Source: Rickettsia akari str. Hartford
GTDB lineage: Bacteria; Pseudomonadota; Alphaproteobacteria; Rickettsiales; Rickettsiaceae
Length of the DNA: 64,000 nucleotides
Assembly (NCBI RefSeq): GCF_000018205.1
Contig: NC_009881.1
Location: forward strand, 1 to 64,000
Reading direction: 5' to 3'
This document shows, in pieces, positions 1 to 8,971 of this stretch. A model generated the notes under the pieces. That model was not told the DNA's origin. It saw only the letters and a program-made list of their open reading frames with translations, and did no database searches. The number at the start of each line of letters is the position of its first letter. The first letter of the stretch is position 1. Both the position numbers and the translations under genes were made by a program.

Positions 1-822
1 ATGACAAAGCTAATTATTCACTTGGTTTCGGACTCTTCTGTGCAAACTGCAAAATATGCAGCAAATTCTGCTCTTGCACAATTTACTTCCGTAAAACCAA
101 AATTATATCATTGGCCAATGATTAGAAATTTGGAATTGCTAAATGAAGTATTAAGTAAAATAGAATCTAAACACGGGATAGTATTATACACGATTGCTGA
201 TCAAGAACTTCGAAAAGCTTTAACAAAATTTTGCTATGAATTAAAAATTCCATGTATTTCCGTAATAGGTAAAATTATTAAAGAAATGTCTGTTTTTTCA
301 TGTATTGAAATAGAAAAAGAACAGAATTACAATTATAAATTCGATAAAACTTATTTTGACACGCTCAATGCTATAGATTACGCCATAAGACATGATGATG
401 GACAAATGCTTAATGAGTTGTCGGAGGCCGATATAATATTAATAGGTCCTTCTAGAACTTCTAAGACACCGACTTCCGTATTTTTAGCGTATAACGGTCT
501 AAAAGCTGCAAATATTCCTTATGTTTATAATTGTCCATCTCCTGATTTTATAGAAAAAGACATAGATCAATTAGTAGTAGGGCTCGTAATTAATCCAAAT
601 AGATTAATAGAGATAAGAGAAGCTAGGTTAAATTTATTGCAAATTAACGACAATAAAAGCTATACAGATTTTAATATAGTACAAAAAGAGTGTCTAGAAG
701 TCAGAAAAATTTGTGATCAAAAAAACTGGCCGGTGATTGATGTGTCAACTAGATCAATAGAGGAAACAGCAGCTTTAATAATGCGGATATATTATAATAG
801 AAAAAATAAATATAATAAATAA
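1..822 (+). CDS. ppsR: PEP synthase/pyruvate phosphate dikinase regulatory protein (DUF299)
   Basis: This is a bifunctional Ser/Thr kinase and Pi-dependent phosphorylase family protein that switches pyruvate phosphate dikinase or PEP synthase on and off by ADP-dependent phosphorylation. At 273 residues it has the usual family length. The P-loop-like motif GPSRTSKT lies at residues 149-156, preceded by the family signature around [17 protein letters not shown]. It matches the rickettsial gene known as RP001, whose neighbour hemE and intervening origin would lie just upstream of base 1. The ATG at base 1 is the first codon, so the ribosome site is outside the window. The family assignment is secure. 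Which dikinase it regulates here is inferred. Confidence 0.92.
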   Translation: MTKLIIHLVSDSSVQTAKYAANSALAQFTSVKPKLYHWPMIRNLELLNEVLSKIESKHGIVLYTIADQELRKALTKFCYELKIPCISVIGKIIKEMSVFSCIEIEKEQNYNYKFDKTYFDTLNAIDYAIRHDDGQMLNELSEADIILIGPSRTSKTPTSVFLAYNGLKAANIPYVYNCPSPDFIEKDIDQLVVGLVINPNRLIEIREARLNLLQINDNKSYTDFNIVQKECLEVRKICDQKNWPVIDVSTRSIEETAALIMRIYYNRKNKYNK

Positions 823-879
823 AAAGATTTTCATTATTTACAAGTAGAGGTGAGTAATTTATAATCTCTTATATTACTT

Positions 880-919
880 CGTCATTGCAAGGAAAAATTG
901 AAAATTTTGACGAAGCAAA
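880..919. repeat. Partial copy of the 'cgtcattgcgagg' repeat family (family B)
   Basis: A short piece begins cgtcattgcaagg and ends gacgaagcaa. It recurs in fuller form at 7295-7456 and 49642-49794, and as another fragment at 5974-6015. It lies between ppsR and trxA and has no coding role that I can see. Confidence 0.7.
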
Positions 920-929
920 ATGTGCTCTA

Positions 930-1022
930 GGTTATACCGTGGCTTGACCACGGTATCCAAAAAATGATTTATAGTATTAATTATTTTAATATGTTTATTG
1001 GATCCCGGGATCAAGTTGCTGG
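930..1022. repeat. Rickettsia palindromic element (family A) upstream of trxA
   Basis: Inverted arms ataccgtggcttgaccacgg and the partner around gatcccgggatcaagttgc flank an AT-rich centre. This is the same layout as the copies at 8631, 18549, 21924, 30355 and 37861. It makes a spurious in-frame N-terminal extension for trxA and sits just before that gene's ribosome site. Confidence 0.8.
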
Positions 1023-1065
1023 ATTACAACAGAAAAGCATCATCACGCAACACATAGAGGATAAA

Positions 1066-1383
1066 ATGGCAAATAACGTAACGGATAGCTCTTTTAAAAA
1101 GGAAGTATTAGAATCGGATTTACCGGTATTGGTTGATTTTTGGGCAGAATGGTGTGGACCGTGCAAAATGTTAACACCGATAATAGATGAAATCAGTAAA
1201 GAATTAAAAGGCAAAGTAAAAGTACTTAAAATGAATATTGATGAAAATCCTAACATTTCTTCAGAATACGGTATTCGTAGTATTCCAACGATAATGTTAT
1301 TTAAAAACGGTGAACAAAAAGATACTAAAATAGGTTTGCAGCAAAAAAACTCTCTTTTAGATTGGATTAATAAATCTGTTTAA
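1066..1383 (+). CDS. trxA: Thioredoxin
   Basis: This cytoplasmic thiol-disulfide reductant is 105 residues long, the classic thioredoxin length. The active site WCGPC has its cysteines at residues 30 and 33, and the cis-proline region (SIPTI) follows. I chose the ATG at 1066 because it gives the family length and has AGAGG five bases upstream. An in-frame start at 964 would add 34 residues read from a palindromic repeat and is unlikely. The wzt gene starts 5 bases after the stop, so the two may share a transcript, although no functional link is evident. Very confident. Confidence 0.96.
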   Translation: MANNVTDSSFKKEVLESDLPVLVDFWAEWCGPCKMLTPIIDEISKELKGKVKVLKMNIDENPNISSEYGIRSIPTIMLFKNGEQKDTKIGLQQKNSLLDWINKSV

Positions 1384-1388
1384 TAGTT

Positions 1389-2138
1389 ATGTCACTTAGC
1401 CATTCAAAAGTATTTATAGAAATAACAAATGGTTATGTAGAAGGTGTAGATACTCATAAAAGAGCTCAAGGTTTAAAGGCTTTTTTCTTGAAAAAAGGGG
1501 TTTGTCTTTCTCCAAATATACCTATATTAAACGATATTAACTTTTCTTGCCAAGAAGGAGAAAAAATAGCTTTTATAGGAAGTAACGGTTCCGGAAAAAG
1601 CTCTCTTTTGAAGCTAATCGCTGGAATATATCCGTTAAAATCTGGTACAGTTAAGGTTCATGGAGATATTGCTGCAATTATAGATATGGGAGTCGGTTTT
1701 GAGCCGGAACAAACTGGCCGTGAAAATATAAAAATGTTGATGCTATATAATAATATGTTAGATAAATATAGCAGAAAAATTGAAAATGAGATTATAGATT
1801 TTTCGGAACTAGGTAATAAAATCGACTTACCGATAAAAAATTATAGTTCAGGAATGTTATCACGACTTGCTTTTTCTGTATCAATATTTCAAAATCCCCA
1901 AATTCTATTACTTGATGAAATTTTTGCAGCAGGAGATAGCTGTTTTGTAGAGAAATCTATTAATTTAATGAAAAGTAAATTTAAAAATACCCCTATTTCA
2001 ATAATAGTAAGTCATCAAGAAGAAATTATAAAAGATAATTGCGAGAGATGTATTTTATTGAAAGACGGAAATATTATAGGTGATGGTACACCATCGGAAA
2101 TGTTTAAAATCTATAATCAACAACAAGGGAATTCATAA
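1389..2138 (+). CDS. wzt: Polysaccharide/O-antigen ABC exporter, ATPase subunit
   Basis: This is an ABC ATPase of the polysaccharide and LPS export class and energises export through the permease encoded next. Walker A GSNGSGKS is at residues 64-71, the signature SSGM (family variant of LSGGQ) near 153-156, Walker B ILLLDE at 172-177, and the H-loop VSH follows. The YSSGM signature and the N-terminal extension before Walker A are typical of Wzt/KpsT-like proteins. It lacks the C-terminal O-antigen binding domain of long Wzt proteins. The stop codon is directly followed by the permease ATG. Substrate identity (O-antigen or another glycan) is inferred. Confidence 0.88.
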   Translation: MSLSHSKVFIEITNGYVEGVDTHKRAQGLKAFFLKKGVCLSPNIPILNDINFSCQEGEKIAFIGSNGSGKSSLLKLIAGIYPLKSGTVKVHGDIAAIIDMGVGFEPEQTGRENIKMLMLYNNMLDKYSRKIENEIIDFSELGNKIDLPIKNYSSGMLSRLAFSVSIFQNPQILLLDEIFAAGDSCFVEKSINLMKSKFKNTPISIIVSHQEEIIKDNCERCILLKDGNIIGDGTPSEMFKIYNQQQGNS

Positions 2139-2915
2139 ATGATAAGGTATTTTTTTTCTAAAAAATACTGGCGGGCAATAGCATTACTAGTTAAAGCTTC
2201 TATAATTAGGCAAAATAAGGATTCTTTTTTAGGTTCTTTATGGGGTTTGATTCAGCCTTTTATCCACATAATTGTAATTTCATATTTTTTCGGTTTTTTA
2301 TTAAGACAACCGAGAGAATTTATGGTAATGAACTTAGTCGGCGGTATTCCTTTATGGAGTTTTATAGTAAGCAGCCTAACGATTTGTTCAAGTTCTTTAG
2401 TTACACGTGATCAAATAATAAAAAAAGTTAGAATTTCTAAGACTTTTTTTCCTGTTGCGGATAGTTTAGGGCAATTATATACTTTAATTTGTTCATTTTC
2501 GGCAATGTATTTTGCTTTTATTTTATTATTTCCAGAAAAATTTTCTTGGCAAATAGTATTTATGCCGATATTACTTTTGCCATTAATAATATGTGTGATT
2601 AGCGGTTCTATCGCAGTAGCATTTTTAACGCCGTATATTCGAGATATACCACAAATGTTGAGTGTTATTCTTGGAGTTATTTATTGGAGTATACCGATAG
2701 TTTATCCTTATTCACTAATTCCGGAATCTAAAAAAATATATTTTGAATTTAATCCGTTCTTCTTAGTTATAAGACCCGTACAAGCGTTGGTGATTGACGG
2801 AACATTACCGGATATGATGTTAATAGTTAAGTCCGTTATAGTCGCATTCATTACTGTTTGTATCAGTTATTTAATTTATAGACAATTTTCTAAAAAAGTT
2901 ATTTATTATTTATGA
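2139..2915 (+). CDS. wzm: Polysaccharide/O-antigen ABC exporter, membrane permease (ABC-2)
   Basis: This is the inner-membrane partner of the preceding ATPase. The 258 residues contain about six hydrophobic segments and the ABC-2 permease hallmark near the N-terminus (NKDSFLGSLWGLIQP, like the KxRYKxSxLGxLW motif). The start abuts the ATPase stop (2136-2138) with an AAGGGA ribosome site inside the upstream gene, so the pair is surely one operon. The last four bases overlap the start of the next gene (ATGA). The role in LPS or capsule export is family knowledge, and the substrate is inferred. Confidence 0.88.
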   Translation: MIRYFFSKKYWRAIALLVKASIIRQNKDSFLGSLWGLIQPFIHIIVISYFFGFLLRQPREFMVMNLVGGIPLWSFIVSSLTICSSSLVTRDQIIKKVRISKTFFPVADSLGQLYTLICSFSAMYFAFILLFPEKFSWQIVFMPILLLPLIICVISGSIAVAFLTPYIRDIPQMLSVILGVIYWSIPIVYPYSLIPESKKIYFEFNPFFLVIRPVQALVIDGTLPDMMLIVKSVIVAFITVCISYLIYRQFSKKVIYYL

Positions 2916-5900
2916 AACTTGGTTTTAATCTAGATTTTAATGAATTAGATTTAACCGGACTTAAAAAATTAGATCAAATATTTTTAGATTATCTCTTTAA
3001 AGCCGATAAATCTCTGCATAAAGATTTAATGTTATTTAGATCAACTCCTCTCTATATTATTCCACAAGATTATTCCGAATTTTTGCTAAAAATTTCTCCT
3101 CAGTTAGACGATTTTTTAGCAGAGTTATTTTGTATTTCAAAAGAAATAACGATATCAAGACTGAAACATAAAGATTTTGATATTATTTATGAATGTAAAA
3201 GAAAATTTGTTCAGCGTGTTGCCATAAAAAAATATCCACCGGAAAAAATAAAAGATATTGATTTTGAAGATGTGTATTTAAAGCTAACTAATTTAATAGG
3301 TACGAATTTCACTTCTAGAGAATTTGCGAAGCAAATTATTATATGGCAACAGGATGAAGAGAATTTTGCAGAAGAATTAGACATAGCAACTAGGTATGCA
3401 GCGTGCAGGGTTTATGATCACTGTCATTCCTCTTCATTGTGCCATTCACGCGAAAGCTGGAATCTAGAAAAATTAAGTCTGGATCCACGTTTTCACAGGG
3501 ATGACATAAGAAACGATGACATCCTATTCAACATCCACCAAAAACTAGATAAAGAAAATCTAATAGATGATAATAAAATATTAAGATATCAAAAAAATGA
3601 GAGAGTAGATTTTGACTATACAGATTCTTTTTTAAATCTAGATGAAGCATTAAACGATTCTCATTATTGTATTTATTGTCATAAGCAGGGTAAGGATTCT
3701 TGCTCCAAAGGGATAAGTGTCATTCCGCGACTTGATCACGGGATGATAACCGGTGGCTGCCCGTTAAAACAAAAAATTTCTGAAATGAATTATGTTAAAG
3801 CACAGGGTTTTAATCTAAGTGCTCTTGCAATCATTGTTATTGATAATCCGATGGTAGCGGCAACGGGTCATAGAATTTGTAATGATTGCTCTAAAGCTTG
3901 TATTTATCAAAAGCAAGATCCGGTAAATATTCCATTAATAGAAACAAATATTTTAGAAGAAACGCTTAAATTACCTTACGGTTTAGAGATATATCTACTT
4001 CTTACTCGTTGGAATCCGCTTAATATTTATGCACCTCTACCACAAGAATCTACTAATTATAATATTTTAGTTACCGGTCTTGGTCCTGCAGGTTTTAGCC
4101 TTAGCTATTATTTATTACGATCAGGTCACAATGTCACGGCTATTGACGGTCTTAAAATTACCCCTTTATCTTTTGATGTTTATAAGCCTATAAAATTTTG
4201 GCATGAATATAAAAATTTGTTATCGGAAAGAATACCGAGAGGATTTGGTGGGGTAGCAGAATATGGGATTACAGTTCGATGGGATAAAAACAATCTTGAT
4301 ATATTGCGGTTAATATTAGAGAGAAATAATAATTTCAAATATTATGACGGAGTAGCTTTAGATTTTAATATAACGAAAAAACAAGTTCTAGATTTAGGTT
4401 TTGACCATATAGCTTTTTGCATTGGAGCAGGTCAGCCGAAAGTCTTAGATATAGAAAATTTTGAAGCTAAAGGCGTAAAAACGGCTTCTGATTTCTTAAT
4501 GACTTTGCAAAGCGGAGGGGCATTTTTGAAAAATTCTAATACTAATATGCTAATTAGGATGCCGATTGCGATAATAGGCGGTGGTCTTACTTCCTTAGAT
4601 GCAGCAACGGAAAGTTTATATTACTATAAAAAGCAAGTAGAGGAATTTGCTAAATATTATATAGAAAAAGATTTAGAGGAAGAAGATAAAGAAATAGCTG
4701 AGGAATTTATTGCTCATGCAAGATTATTTAAAGAAGCTAAGAATAATGAAGAATTAAGAAAGGTTTTTAAAAAGATTGGAGGAGCTACTGTTTATTATCG
4801 TGGAAAACTACAAGATTCGCCAGCGTATAAATTAAATCACAAGGAGTTAATATATACATTAGCACTTGGTGTTGATTTTAAAGAAAATATGCAACCTTTA
4901 AGGATTAATGTTGATAAATACGGTCATGTGGAAGGGGTGGAATTCAGTGTTATCCAGTGGCTTGACCACAGGATCCATCAAGAAGCACATTGTAATAATG
5001 ATTTTCTAGATCCCATGGTCAAGCCACTGGATGACACTGTGGTACTTAAAGCCAAAACCGTGATTATGGCAATCGGTATAGAAAATAACACTCAATTCGA
5101 TGAAAATAAATATAGTTATTTCGGTGATTGTAATCCTCAATATTCGGGTAGTGTAGTGAAAGCTATTGCCAGTAGCAAAGAAGGGTATGATGCTATTAAC
5201 AAAAGGCTTATAAATAATAATCCTAGCTTTAAAGGTAGTTACAAAGACTTTATAACGCAGCTTGATTATTTGCTCACTTCTAGGGTTAATAAAATAAATA
5301 TTCTAGATGATAAAGCTTTTGAGTTGATAATTCACTCGCCGCTTGCTGCTAAAAATTTTAAGTTTGGACAGTTTTTTCGCTTACAAAATTATTCTGAAGA
5401 TGCTTCTAAGTTAATAGAGCCGGTAGCCTTAAGCCCTGTAGATATTGATGTAGAAAAAGGTTTAATTAGATTTGTAATTTATGAAGTCGGTAATTCTACT
5501 AGCTTATGTAAAACATTATCCGAAAATGAGAAAGTAGTATTAATGGGACCGACAGGCTTGCCGCTAGAAATACCTCAAAATAAAAAAATAATTATTGTTG
5601 ATTCTGAAGCCGGTAATATAGGCTTATTAAAAGTTCTAAAAGAAAATAATAATGAAGTTATATTTGTTACCTATCCTGATATAAAGAATCGTAAGTTAAC
5701 TTCTGTAGATATAGTAATAATTAATGATTCACCTGAAGTAGCTGAAGAGTTACAAGAGTTAAAAATATTTGATGAGAATACGGAGCTAATAGTTAGCGTT
5801 AATGCATCGATGCAATGTATGATGAAAGGGATTTGCGGACAATGTATTCAAAAAGTCAAAGGAGAGCAGGAATATATTTTTGCATGTAGCAGGCATAATC

Positions 5901-5983
5901 AAAATGCAGAAATAGTGGATTTTAAGAGCTTGAAAACTCGTTTACGCCAAAATTCTTTACAAGAGAAAATGTTTCGTCATTGA
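2912..5983 (+). CDS. Fused glutamate synthase beta-like / ferredoxin reductase-like flavoprotein
   Basis: The first part is GltD/SudA-like, with iron-sulfur cysteines at 253, 256, 264 and 283, a second cluster HRICNDCSKAC at 320-330 followed by DPVNIP, a FAD-binding GLGPAG at 389-394, and a second nucleotide motif IIGGG later. The C-terminal part resembles dihydroorotate dehydrogenase electron-transfer or sulfide dehydrogenase beta subunits and ends with a 2Fe-2S type CMMKGICGQC near 968-977. Such fused proteins are annotated in Rickettsia as glutamate synthase beta/polyprenylphenol hydroxylase. With no GltB alpha subunit in view, its true electron partner is unknown. Three palindromic elements are inserted in frame (about residues 170-202, 268-281 and 679-710). 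The last residues, RH-stop, come from a repeat that supplies the TGA. Confidence 0.82.
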   Translation: MKLGFNLDFNELDLTGLKKLDQIFLDYLFKADKSLHKDLMLFRSTPLYIIPQDYSEFLLKISPQLDDFLAELFCISKEITISRLKHKDFDIIYECKRKFVQRVAIKKYPPEKIKDIDFEDVYLKLTNLIGTNFTSREFAKQIIIWQQDEENFAEELDIATRYAACRVYDHCHSSSLCHSRESWNLEKLSLDPRFHRDDIRNDDILFNIHQKLDKENLIDDNKILRYQKNERVDFDYTDSFLNLDEALNDSHYCIYCHKQGKDSCSKGISVIPRLDHGMITGGCPLKQKISEMNYVKAQGFNLSALAIIVIDNPMVAATGHRICNDCSKACIYQKQDPVNIPLIETNILEETLKLPYGLEIYLLLTRWNPLNIYAPLPQESTNYNILVTGLGPAGFSLSYYLLRSGHNVTAIDGLKITPLSFDVYKPIKFWHEYKNLLSERIPRGFGGVAEYGITVRWDKNNLDILRLILERNNNFKYYDGVALDFNITKKQVLDLGFDHIAFCIGAGQPKVLDIENFEAKGVKTASDFLMTLQSGGAFLKNSNTNMLIRMPIAIIGGGLTSLDAATESLYYYKKQVEEFAKYYIEKDLEEEDKEIAEEFIAHARLFKEAKNNEELRKVFKKIGGATVYYRGKLQDSPAYKLNHKELIYTLALGVDFKENMQPLRINVDKYGHVEGVEFSVIQWLDHRIHQEAHCNNDFLDPMVKPLDDTVVLKAKTVIMAIGIENNTQFDENKYSYFGDCNPQYSGSVVKAIASSKEGYDAINKRLINNNPSFKGSYKDFITQLDYLLTSRVNKINILDDKAFELIIHSPLAAKNFKFGQFFRLQNYSEDASKLIEPVALSPVDIDVEKGLIRFVIYEVGNSTSLCKTLSENEKVVLMGPTGLPLEIPQNKKIIIVDSEAGNIGLLKVLKENNNEVIFVTYPDIKNRKLTSVDIVIINDSPEVAEELQELKIFDENTELIVSVNASMQCMMKGICGQCIQKVKGEQEYIFACSRHNQNAEIVDFKSLKTRLRQNSLQEKMFRH
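3419..3511. repeat. In-frame palindromic element inside the flavoprotein gene (insert 1)
   Basis: Arms gtcattcc...gcgaaagctgg and ggatccacgttttcacaggg-atgac form an imperfect inverted repeat that encodes about 31 residues (SRESWNLEKLSLDPRF and flanks) foreign to the protein family. The frame is kept through the insert. Confidence 0.8.
3716..3752. repeat. Short palindromic element inside the flavoprotein gene (insert 2)
   Basis: The stretch tgtcattccgcgacttgatc...gggatgataac is half of a family A element. It encodes about 13 residues (VIPRLDHGMIT) placed between the third and fourth cysteines of the first iron-sulfur motif. Confidence 0.75.
4946..5042. repeat. In-frame palindromic element inside the flavoprotein gene (insert 3)
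   Basis: Arms cagtgttatccagtggcttg and caagccactggatgacactg are complementary with few mismatches around a loop of roughly 55 bases. The element encodes about 32 residues near 679-710 without breaking the frame. Confidence 0.85.
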
Positions 5984-6015
5984 GAGGAAAAACTGTAAGT
6001 TTTGACGAAGCAATC
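5974..6015. repeat. Partial family B repeat supplying a stop codon
   Basis: It starts cgtcattgagagg and ends gacgaagcaat, like the fragment at 880-919. The upstream gene reads into it and stops at its TGA. It fills the gap between the convergent flavoprotein and lpxA genes. Confidence 0.7.
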
Positions 6016-6020
6016 TAAAG

Positions 6021-6814
6021 TTACTTCTCAAAACGACAAAATGCTCTACTACTATCTTGATTAAGAAAATCGATAATTTGCATTACTATAGAATTATTTT
6101 TATATTTCTCGGCAACTTGTTTTATACGCTCAGCAAAATTACCTTCACCTGAGAAGATTTCTTTGATAGCTTTTAAAGCACTTAAAGACTCTGCTTTATC
6201 AAATCCTTTTCTATTCATACCGATTAGGTTTAAACCCTCAAGCACAGCACGTTTGCTACTTACAAGCCCAAACGGTATTACATCTGCTCCGACCGGTGAT
6301 AGCCCGCCAATCATCGAATATTTGCCGATTTTAGCATATTGATGAACTGCCGATAATCCACCGATTATTGCATAATCACCTACCTCAATATGACCTGCTA
6401 GGCTTACGTAATTAGCAAATACTACGTTATTGCCGATTTTACAATCATGACCGATATGAACACCGACCATGAATAAATTATTATTTTCTATTCTTGTTAT
6501 CATTCCGCCGCCTTGGCTTCCTGCTTGTACCGTAACATATTCTCTAATAGTATTATTAGAGCCGATTATCGTGCTTGATCGCTCATTAGTATATTTTAAG
6601 ATTTGCGGAGGTTGACCGATTGATGCAAAAGGATATATTACGGTATTTTTGCCGATTTCGGTAATCCCTTCAATCACTACATGGGATTTTAGCTCGATAT
6701 TATCATGAAGTACAACTTCAGGACCTATAACACACAATACGGTCCGATTTTTACGTTTTCACCGAGCTTTGCACCTTCTGCAATTATAGCTGTAGTATGG
6801 ATGTTATTTGCCAC
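6021..6814 (-). pseudogene. lpxA: UDP-N-acetylglucosamine acyltransferase, frameshifted near its start
   Basis: LpxA adds the first acyl chain in lipid A synthesis. The hexapeptide left-handed helix repeats are clear, as is the VGVHIGHDCKIG active-site region and the C-terminal helical domain. The natural start is a GTG at 6814, nine bases after the fabZ stop, with AGGAAA as ribosome site. It reads VANNIHTTAIIAEGAKLG and on to IGPYCV, then meets TAG. The rest, from VIGPEV onward, is intact in another frame. The span is 794 bases, that is 264 codons plus two, and the extra pair sits in the acacac run at about 6730-6736. Either a two-base slippage insertion or a sequencing error explains this. 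A TTG at 6737 could start a 238-residue truncated protein lacking the first coil turn. Confidence 0.85.
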
Positions 6815-6823
6815 TACTTTTTC

Positions 6824-7261
6824 CTATGATTTATCTTTAATCATTGCAGTAAACTTACTTTCTGCAGCCATTTCACCTTCAACCGTAACAGTACTTGAAA
6901 ATTTCCATACGTTAGTTCTTTGCTGATCAATAACAGCGTGGATATGCATAGTATCCCCGGGCTGAACGATTCTACGAAATTTTGCATTTTCAATAGCCAT
7001 CAAAAACACATCTTTATTTTTAGTAGAACCTAAAGATTTAGCAACTAATATAGCAGCAATTTGTGCCATAGCCTCAACCATTAGAACACCAGGCATAACA
7101 GGTCTTGTCGGAAAATGCCCTGTAAATTGCGGTTCGTTAACAGTAACGTTTTTAATACCTAATATTGATTTATTAAGGTCAATTTCAAGTACCCTATCTA
7201 CCAGTAAAAATGGATAGCGATGAGGTATTAAATCCATGATTTCGGTAATATCTATGATCAT
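6824..7261 (-). CDS. fabZ: 3-hydroxyacyl-ACP dehydratase
   Basis: FabZ dehydrates beta-hydroxyacyl-ACP in type II fatty acid synthesis and competes with lipid A enzymes for hydroxymyristoyl-ACP. At 145 residues it has full length. The hot-dog fold motif [20 protein letters not shown] carries the catalytic His49 and Glu63. It belongs to the minus-strand cluster lpxD-fabZ-lpxA, a common alphaproteobacterial order. The lpxA start follows its stop by nine bases. The ATG at 7261 gives the usual N-terminus ([17 protein letters not shown]). Secure. Confidence 0.96.
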   Translation of the reverse strand: MIIDITEIMDLIPHRYPFLLVDRVLEIDLNKSILGIKNVTVNEPQFTGHFPTRPVMPGVLMVEAMAQIAAILVAKSLGSTKNKDVFLMAIENAKFRRIVQPGDTMHIHAVIDQQRTNVWKFSSTVTVEGEMAAESKFTAMIKDKS

Positions 7262-7294
7262 TTATTTAGGTCTCTTCTTTAATGTAAATTTTCT

Positions 7295-7456
7295 ATCATT
7301 GCGAGCGGGTATTATTGCGTGGAACGGTTTTTTCATCATTGCGAGAAGAATTACGCAGTAACTCGACGAAGCAACCCAGTTAAAAAATTCTGATTTAAAG
7401 AATTTTTTTATTATTTTCTAGATTGCCACGTCGGCTACGCATCATCGCAACGATGA
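7295..7456. repeat. Family B repeat between lpxD and fabZ
   Basis: It is about 160 bases with cattgcgagcgggtattattgcg at one end, a central hairpin aaaaaattctgatttaaagaatttttt, and gattgccacg...atcgcaacgatga at the other end. The arms are inverted. A near relative is at 49642-49794, and degraded ones are at 53541 and 61885. No gene is in this 218-base gap. Confidence 0.8.
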
Positions 7457-7479
7457 CTCAGTATTTTTTCAATAGCAAA

Positions 7480-8520
7480 CTACTTTTTTAATTTGCTATT
7501 AGATGTCTTGACTAATTGTTTCATAATAACAGATTGTCTATGCCAGTCCATAATAGGAACTGCAGGGCTACCACCAACAATTTTACATGCTTCTATATTT
7601 TGTAGGACACCGCCTTGTGCCGCCACCTGTACCCCGTCGCATATATTTAGATGTCCAGCGATGCCTACTTGTCCTCCAAGAGCACAATACTTACCGATCG
7701 TGCTACTTCCTGCTATACCTGCCTGTGCTACGATAATAGAGCCTTTACCTATTTTTACGCCATGCCCGATTTGGACTAAATTATCTATGCGGCATAAATC
7801 TTCTATAATAGTATCTTGAAGCGAACCTCTATCAATAGTAGTATTGCTACCAATTTCAACATTATTGCCGATTTTAACTACTCCTATATGAAATATTTTA
7901 TGATGTACGCCTTTTTCGGTAGAAAACCCAAACCCCTCTTGTCCAATTTTTGCCCCTGCGAGTATTAAGGCGTCGTCGCCTATAATTGCATAATTTATTG
8001 AAACGTGTTGCTCTATTCTAGCATTTTTGCCGATATTTACGCCTCTACCTATAAAACTTCCGGATTCTATAATACTATCATCACCTATAATAACATCGTC
8101 TTCAATAACTACATTATGACCTATATAACAATTTTTTCCGATAGTTGCCGAATCTGCAACAATAGCGGATTTCATTATTTTAGCATGGTATGATTTAATA
8201 GGAGCATAGAAAAAATCTATTAATTTGCCGTAAGCAAAATATGAATTCTCAGCACGTATTAAAACAGTATTTGGATTTGCTTCTCCAGTAAAATTTTTCG
8301 GCACTATACAAGCAGCAGCTTTAGTAGTTTTTAAAAATTCGGAGTATTTATGATTACTTAAAAAGCTAATGTCGTTTGAAGATGCTTCTTGTAGAATCTT
8401 AATATCATGAATAACTATATCTTCATGAACCTTAGGAGGTTCTATAATATCGTGTAAAAAATCTATAATTGCCATTAGTTTTCGTGGTCCTAGATTTTTA
8501 TAAAAATTACTACTTACCAT
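7480..8520 (-). CDS. lpxD: UDP-3-O-acylglucosamine N-acyltransferase
   Basis: LpxD transfers the N-linked hydroxyacyl chain in the third step of lipid A synthesis. The 346 residues fit the family. An N-terminal uridine-binding domain is followed by many hexapeptide repeats ([17 protein letters not shown] onward) and a segment with the catalytic histidine region (QIGHGVKIG), then a C-terminal helix. It is the first gene of the minus-strand lpxD-fabZ-lpxA cluster, although a 218-base repeat-bearing gap separates it from fabZ. The ATG at 8520 gives a family-like N-terminus. No lesion is seen. Confidence 0.94.
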   Translation of the reverse strand: MVSSNFYKNLGPRKLMAIIDFLHDIIEPPKVHEDIVIHDIKILQEASSNDISFLSNHKYSEFLKTTKAAACIVPKNFTGEANPNTVLIRAENSYFAYGKLIDFFYAPIKSYHAKIMKSAIVADSATIGKNCYIGHNVVIEDDVIIGDDSIIESGSFIGRGVNIGKNARIEQHVSINYAIIGDDALILAGAKIGQEGFGFSTEKGVHHKIFHIGVVKIGNNVEIGSNTTIDRGSLQDTIIEDLCRIDNLVQIGHGVKIGKGSIIVAQAGIAGSSTIGKYCALGGQVGIAGHLNICDGVQVAAQGGVLQNIEACKIVGGSPAVPIMDWHRQSVIMKQLVKTSNSKLKK

Positions 8521-8630
8521 ATTAAACTTTAAGCAAATTAATCATTAGCTACAGTATATAAGTGATAGTTTTATTATGCAACAAAATTTACAGGTTGCAT
8601 AAAAGGTATTGCTAAGTAGAGAATGATATC

Positions 8631-8776
8631 GTCATTGCGAGGAGGCGTTGTTGCGTGGACCGGTAAAACCCACTGTGTCACCACGTAGCTTGAACACGGG
8701 GTCTATAAAAACAATAAAAAATACTAATAATTTTAGCATTTTTAACTGGATCCCGTGGTTAAGTCACGGGATGATA
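8631..8776. repeat. Rickettsia palindromic element (family A)
   Basis: It contains gtcattgcgagg, then cactgtgtcacc, acaataaaaaatactaataa and a right arm ggatcccgtggttaagtcac-ggg. The central aaaaatactaat...tttagcattttt hairpin is shared with the copies at 18549, 21924 and 30355. It occupies the 445-base gap between lpxD and the patatin remnant. The rest of the gap is AT-rich with nothing else recognised. Confidence 0.8.
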
Positions 8777-8971
8777 GAGGTAAAATTGACCAACGCAACT
8801 ATTAGTAGTGTAGTTTATAAAAGTCACAAATATTAATTTACGTTTTATTAAGAAGAATTAAATTAATATATTCTATTTTAGTACAAATTATTATCAATTT
8901 TTACAAAATATTCATAATCTAATTTTTCTTAATAAAGCCTAAATTATATTAACTAAATCAAGGTATTGAAA

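Noticed and set aside
964..1065. Upstream extension of trxA from an ATG at 964
   Set aside because: The added 34 residues are read from a palindromic repeat, and the ATG at 1066 has a good ribosome site and gives normal thioredoxin length.
7295..7456. Possible riboswitch or attenuator upstream of fabZ
   Set aside because: The same sequence occurs in several unrelated gaps (49642, 53541, 61885), so it is a dispersed repeat.
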